NCBI GenBank assembly: GCA_910578075.1
Contig: CAJTPK010000024.1
Location: 1 to 64,000, forward strand
DNA: 64,000 bases
Origin: an uncultured Muribaculaceae bacterium
GTDB lineage: Bacteria; Bacteroidota; Bacteroidia; Bacteroidales; Muribaculaceae
Direction: 5' to 3'
Of this stretch, positions 60,374-64,000 are shown in pieces (within the stretch, counting starts at the first letter, position 1; every line of letters begins with the position of its first letter). The position numbers were made by a program, and so were the translations under genes. Under the pieces are notes generated by a model. That model was not told the DNA's origin and did not search any database. It saw only the letters and a list, made by a program, of their open reading frames with translations.

Positions 60374-61238
60374 ACGATTTAAAATCGGAAATATAATGAC
60401 GATGGTGTTGACTCTGTGCGCTTCAGGCGCGCAGAGTCACGCTGCGTTATTAACCCCGGCTGATTCCGCCGTTGCCGTGGAGTCTTTGCCGAAGGGGATA
60501 GAGATGCGGCATGACACGCTTCATATCACTCCGGAAATGGTGGAGGAAATGCAGCGGAACGCTCCTGTCAAGGAGTTTGACATGGAGATGGAGTCTGTGA
60601 AATTCGTGCCCAAAGGGCAGTGGGTGACCGGTATCTCGGTCTCGTACTCGCAGACCACGCAAAATGATTATCAGTTCCTGATATTGCAGAATATATCCGG
60701 CGATACTTATAGTTTCAAGGTTTCCCCGATGGTCTGCTATATCTTCAAGGATGATATGGGAGCAGGTGGAAAATTTCAGTACACCCGCTCGCTGACCAAA
60801 CTGGAGAAAGCAGACGTGGTGCTCGATTCAGAGACAAATTATGGAGCGGAGTGTCTTTATTCACTCTCCCATAATTATTTTGTCACCGGTATTTTCCGCA
60901 ACTATTTCTCGCTTGGCAGCAGCCGGCGATTCGGTATCTTCAACGAGATCCAGCTTAAGCTTGGTGGCGGTCAGTCGAAGATCACCAAAGGTACCGGGGA
61001 GGCTCTCACCGGTGCTTATGAACGTAACTTCCAGTTCGGACTCGGTATCGCGCCCGGTCTGGCTGTTTTCCTCAGCAATTATTCCGCGTTAGAGGTTAAT
61101 GTCGGTGTGTTGGGATTCAATCTCACCGATACCAAATCTATCTCGGATCAGATCTATGTCTCGCGGAGGAAATCGCGTTCGGCTAATTTTAGAATCAACC
61201 TCTTTTCAATCACGTTCGGAGTGTCGTTTTATCTATGA
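60366..61238 (+). CDS. Outer-membrane beta-barrel protein A
   Basis: 290 residues with a signal peptide (IMTMVLTLCASGAQSHA). A periplasmic N-terminal stretch (HDTLHITPEMVEEMQRNAPV) precedes an eight- to ten-strand barrel with VPKGQWVTGISVSYSQ, YSFKVSPMVCYIF, FRNYFSLGSSRRFGIFNEIQ and the terminal FRINLFSITFGVSFYL. It is paralogous to the next gene, sharing the PKGQW and RFGVFNE-type blocks. No known family is assigned. It overlaps the preceding DUF4493-PCMD gene by 8 nt and the following gene by 4 nt. Confidence 0.8.
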   Translation: MSRRFKIGNIMTMVLTLCASGAQSHAALLTPADSAVAVESLPKGIEMRHDTLHITPEMVEEMQRNAPVKEFDMEMESVKFVPKGQWVTGISVSYSQTTQNDYQFLILQNISGDTYSFKVSPMVCYIFKDDMGAGGKFQYTRSLTKLEKADVVLDSETNYGAECLYSLSHNYFVTGIFRNYFSLGSSRRFGIFNEIQLKLGGGQSKITKGTGEALTGAYERNFQFGLGIAPGLAVFLSNYSALEVNVGVLGFNLTDTKSISDQIYVSRRKSRSANFRINLFSITFGVSFYL

Positions 61239-62173
61239 CGGCTATGTGGAAGATATATAGATTTGTTTTGGTGGTGTCGCTGGTGGCGATACCTTCGCTG
61301 ATGTCATATGCCCATGATAGCGCCAAGGATTCGCTGCTTAACGGAAAGTATATCTTTGTTCCGGATTCGTTGCAGGCGGATGTGCTTAAACTGCTGATGG
61401 GTAATTCAAAGGTTGTTGACGATGAGTCGAAGTTTGATTCCTCGGAGAAGGTGATATGGAAAGGGGATACAATCCCCATGAAACTCCGCACCCGCAATCT
61501 TGGCCGTTACGACCGTGGATTGTTTAATTATCTTTTCATTCCCAAAGGGCAGTGGGGATTTGGACTGACCGCATCTTACGGTGAGATATCAACATCTGAC
61601 CTTGAAATTTTTGATCTTCTCAGCGATATCGATATAGGAGCTCACGCTTTCTCGATCAAACCGTATCTCGAATATACAATACGCAATAATATGTCTGTGG
61701 GTTTGCGTTTCGGATACACGTCTGCCAAGGCAAATGTAGGTTCTTTCAAAGTGGATATAGATGAGGATATGAATTTCAATCTTCATGACATCATGTATCG
61801 CAATGAGAGCTATTCTGCGGCTCTGCTCTTCCGTCAGTATATAGGCATTGCGAGGCGAGGACGTTTTGGCGTTTTCAACGAAGTTGAACTTGCGTTCTCT
61901 TCGGGTAACTCTGATTTCATGCGTCCATATGATGGTGAACCCCGCACCACTCATACCACCTACATGAATGCCGGTTTAAATTTCTCTCCCGGTGTGTCGG
62001 TATTCATAATGAAAAATGTATCGTTCAATCTCTCTTTCGGTGTCTTCGGTTTCTATCTGAAGAATGAGCGCCAGACAGAGAACGGGGTGGAAACAGGTAA
62101 CCGCACTACCTCGGGCGCAAATTTCAGATTCAACCTTTTTAATATCAATTTCGGAATCGCGGTGCACGTGTAA
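61235..62173 (+). CDS. Outer-membrane beta-barrel protein B (paralogue of A)
   Basis: 312 residues. Signal peptide YRFVLVVSLVAIPSLMSYA, a longer N-terminal extension (about 30-90, GKYIFVPDSLQADVLKLLMG), then a barrel with FIPKGQWGFGLTASYGE, AFSIKPYLEYTIRNNMSVGL, RGRFGVFNEVELAFSSG and the end FRFNLFNINFGIAVHV. It shares its blocks with protein A and is joined to it by an ATGA stop/start overlap. Tandem duplication followed by divergence is likely. A role as a membrane partner of the DUF4493/PCMD lipoproteins is inference from the operon. Confidence 0.8.
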   Translation: MTAMWKIYRFVLVVSLVAIPSLMSYAHDSAKDSLLNGKYIFVPDSLQADVLKLLMGNSKVVDDESKFDSSEKVIWKGDTIPMKLRTRNLGRYDRGLFNYLFIPKGQWGFGLTASYGEISTSDLEIFDLLSDIDIGAHAFSIKPYLEYTIRNNMSVGLRFGYTSAKANVGSFKVDIDEDMNFNLHDIMYRNESYSAALLFRQYIGIARRGRFGVFNEVELAFSSGNSDFMRPYDGEPRTTHTTYMNAGLNFSPGVSVFIMKNVSFNLSFGVFGFYLKNERQTENGVETGNRTTSGANFRFNLFNINFGIAVHV

Positions 62174-62174
62174 A

Positions 62175-62223
62175 GAGTTAGGAGTTAGGAGTTAGGAGTT
62201 AGGAATTGGGAGTTAGAAGTTAT
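62175..62223. repeat. 7-bp tandem repeat upstream of the PCMD lipoprotein
   Basis: GAGTTAG is repeated four times from 62175, then come the variants GAATTGG, GAGTTAG and AAGTTAT, ending 8 nt before the ATG at 62232. The units contain GGAG-like sequence, so changes in copy number could alter translation initiation (inference). Confidence 0.85.
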
Positions 62224-62231
62224 TTATCTTG

Positions 62232-63818
62232 ATGAATAGGAAATTAAAGAATATCATATACGGATTGGCTGTTATCGGAGGAATCGTGACGGTGCCGGCA
62301 GGTTGCATTCACAATGATTTGCCTTATCCCCGCATTCCGCAGAATATAACGGCTATAACGGCTGTCGGTGAATCGAAATCGGCATATATAGATTCCATAG
62401 CTTTTGAGGTAAATCTATATCTTGATGAAACTGTGGATATTGAGAATGTGCGTTTCTCTGAATACCGTATAACACCGGGTGCGTCCTCAACGCCGAATCT
62501 GCTTGAAGGTACATATGATTTTACCACGCCGGTGTATGTTACGCTTTCCCGTTTTCAGGACTATGATTGGGAATTGATAGCTCATCAGGATATTACAAGA
62601 TATTTTCAGGTTGCAGGAGAGGTTGGCGAGAGTGTGATAGACCCTGTCGGTCACCGTGTGATTGTCAATGTGCCGGAGGGAACTGATCTAAGCAATCTGA
62701 CATTGCAGAAGATAAAACTTGGTCCGGAGGGGATTACAACTATGACTCCGGCTCTTGCACCTGGCACACTCGATCTCTCATATCCGTTGCGTGTGGCTGT
62801 TCAGTGCCATGGCAGAACTGTATATTGGACAATTTATGCGCAGTTCACGGAAACGATTGTGTCTACCACTCAGGTTGATGCCTGGTCGAAAGTGGTATGG
62901 GCATACGGTAATGGTCCGGCGGATGTGAAAAATGGCTTTGAATATCGTAAGCTTTCTTCTGAGCAATGGATAAAAGTGCCGGATCAATATGTGACCCAGA
63001 CTCAAGGAGCTTTCTCCTGCTATATTCCTCATCTCGAACCATTGACAGATTATGTTGTCAGGACAGTGTCGGGAGAGAATATCGGTAACGAGGTGCAGGT
63101 CAAGACACAAGGTACTGCTGATATACCTAACGGAGATTTCGAGGAATGGTGTCAGATCGGAAAAATCATATACCCTTATGCAGAGGGTGGCACACAGTTC
63201 TGGGATACGGGTAACACCGGTTCCTCTACACTTGGCCAGAATCTGACTGTTTCTTCCACTGACACGCCTACCGGTAAGGGGCTTTCAGCTGAATGCTCCA
63301 CTAAGTTTGTAGGTATTGCTGGTATTGGAAAATTGGGTGCCGGATCTATCTTCACCGGCCGGTTTGTGAAAGTGGATGGAACGAACGGTATCCTTGATTT
63401 TGGTCGTCCGTGGAATCTGCGTCCGACCAAATTGCATGGTTACTATAAATATCGTACTGCTCCGATAGATTATGTATCTTCCGATTTCGCTGCTATAAAA
63501 GGTGAGCCGGATACATGTATAATTTATGTGGCGCTTACCGACTGGACTGCGCCGTTCGAGGTTCGCACGAATCCTAAGAACCGGGTATTGTTTGATCCCA
63601 ACGCATCTTATATTATCGGTTACGGCAAAATGCAATACAGCGGAACAATGGATTCCTGGCAGGAATTTGAGATTCCTATTGAATACCGCGACACCTCTAA
63701 AGAACCTACATATATGCAGATCACCGCAGCTACTTCAAAATACGGAGACTATTTCACCGGTGGTAATGGCGCTGTGCTGTGGGTAGACCAGTTCTCTTTC
63801 GGCTGGGATCTTGAGTAG
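62232..63818 (+). CDS. PCMD-domain surface lipoprotein
   Basis: 528 residues from ATG 62232 (MNRKLKNIIYGLAVIGG); the in-frame TTG at 62229 is not needed. The lipobox is VPAGCIHNDLP (Cys about 24). Two Ig-like modules (about 35-215) and a fibronectin-like segment (to about 295) precede the C-terminal PCMD domain (IPNGDFEEW, FWDTGNTGSS, FTGRFVKVDGTNGILDFG, FEVRTNPKNRVLFD, ATSKYGDYFTGGNG). Unlike the other three lipoproteins it has no DUF4493 domain and no TRA site. PCMD is a putative carbohydrate-metabolism domain of Bacteroidetes surface proteins; activity is not established. Confidence 0.85.
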   Translation: MNRKLKNIIYGLAVIGGIVTVPAGCIHNDLPYPRIPQNITAITAVGESKSAYIDSIAFEVNLYLDETVDIENVRFSEYRITPGASSTPNLLEGTYDFTTPVYVTLSRFQDYDWELIAHQDITRYFQVAGEVGESVIDPVGHRVIVNVPEGTDLSNLTLQKIKLGPEGITTMTPALAPGTLDLSYPLRVAVQCHGRTVYWTIYAQFTETIVSTTQVDAWSKVVWAYGNGPADVKNGFEYRKLSSEQWIKVPDQYVTQTQGAFSCYIPHLEPLTDYVVRTVSGENIGNEVQVKTQGTADIPNGDFEEWCQIGKIIYPYAEGGTQFWDTGNTGSSTLGQNLTVSSTDTPTGKGLSAECSTKFVGIAGIGKLGAGSIFTGRFVKVDGTNGILDFGRPWNLRPTKLHGYYKYRTAPIDYVSSDFAAIKGEPDTCIIYVALTDWTAPFEVRTNPKNRVLFDPNASYIIGYGKMQYSGTMDSWQEFEIPIEYRDTSKEPTYMQITAATSKYGDYFTGGNGAVLWVDQFSFGWDLE

Positions 63819-63834
63819 GTATGGGGTCAGAGTT

Positions 63835-64000
63835 ATGAAGTATCAGGTTATTATTATGAGCGAAATGAGAAAGATATTGATTTTAATTATGCTTCTGTTG
63901 CCATCAATGGTTTGGGGGCAGACATATTTTGAGCCGGCTGCCGGAGATGTCTACACTCCGACCAAGTTGCAGAAACGCGTGGCGACTTCTACAGATATCG
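63835..64000 (+). CDS. Exported protein, 3' end beyond the window
   Basis: An open frame from ATG 63835 (with alternative ATGs at 63856 and 63865, the last giving the cleanest signal peptide, MRKILILIMLLLPSMVWGQ) runs off the window. The visible mature part is TYFEPAAGDVYTPTKLQKRV. It starts 16 nt after the PCMD gene, so it belongs to the same operon. A PAP2-type phosphatase is one possibility from memory of similar N-termini, but too little is visible to name it. Confidence 0.65.
   Translation, partial: MKYQVIIMSEMRKILILIMLLLPSMVWGQTYFEPAAGDVYTPTKLQKRVATSTDI

Noticed and set aside
1..64000. Prophage, integrative element or insertion sequence
   Set aside because: No integrase, transposase, relaxase or phage structural gene was found; repeats are non-coding.
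1..64000. tRNA and rRNA genes
   Set aside because: The larger intergenic gaps were read on both strands; no cloverleaf with a T-loop GTTCRA and matching acceptor stem, and no rRNA signature, was recognised.

Overview
The window reads as a chromosomal segment of a gut Bacteroidales bacterium, most likely a Muribaculaceae-type genome (inference). The reasons are SusC/SusD and GLPGLI proteins, DUF4493/PCMD and DUF4923 surface proteins, a PorQ homologue, a lipidated TamA (TamL), a eukaryote-like glycogen branching enzyme, and many promoters with the Bacteroidetes -7 element TAnnTTTG and a -33 TTTG/TTG about 19-20 nt upstream. No rRNA, tRNA, CRISPR array, transposase, integrase or prophage gene was seen.

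Layout. (1) 1-6.1 kb, minus strand: a BlaI-BlaR1(M56)-GLPGLI-TonB receptor cluster, then an intergenic block of nested inverted repeats. (2) 6.3-18.4 kb, plus strand: a Sus-like uptake locus (calcineurin-type phosphoesterase lipoprotein, SusC, SusD, BACON lipoprotein, terminator), a C10 (streptopain) protease, a 3 x 177 bp tandem repeat and a secreted glycerophosphodiesterase. (3) 18.7-19.9 kb: rpmA-rplU divergent from rpsO, with two near-consensus promoters. (4) 19.9-27.6 kb: VanZ-like protein, TamB and TamL, translationally overlapped. (5) 27.6-36.5 kb: typA, a small membrane protein, porQ, a roughly 530 bp giant palindrome, a TonB-like protein, a small winged-helix protein, rsgA, rpmH (a short gene), efp, a GT2 glycosyltransferase and radC. 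(6) 36.5-41.4 kb, minus: GH3 enzyme, 5'-nucleotidase, gpmI, rplS. (7) 41.6-43.2 kb, plus: folP-cdaA. (8) 43.2-54 kb, minus: ADP-ribosylglycohydrolase-menA-dnaB, and a tightly packed DUF4923-ribE-AAA/DUF4435-glgB-cmk-ispH-tadA run. (9) 54.2-64 kb, plus: a coupled surface operon of three DUF4493 lipoproteins, two paralogous outer-membrane barrels, a PCMD lipoprotein and the start of a further exported protein cut by the window edge.

How the genes work together. Housekeeping genes (ribosomal proteins, EF-P, RsgA, TypA, DnaB, FolP/CdaA, MenA, IspH, RibE, GpmI) form the backbone. Between them lie three envelope systems. One is the phosphoesterase-centred SusCD locus, which together with the downstream GDPD suggests uptake of a phosphate-ester substrate. 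The second is TamB/TamL envelope biogenesis. The third is the DUF4493/PCMD operon, whose lipoproteins share an arginine site after the lipid anchor reminiscent of type V pilin maturation; this is the best candidate for an undescribed system. A single-chain AAA-ATPase/DUF4435 protein resembling a fused PARIS defence protein sits among core genes. A family of large, hairpin-forming intergenic repeats with ATGGTT-rich arms recurs through the first half of the window.
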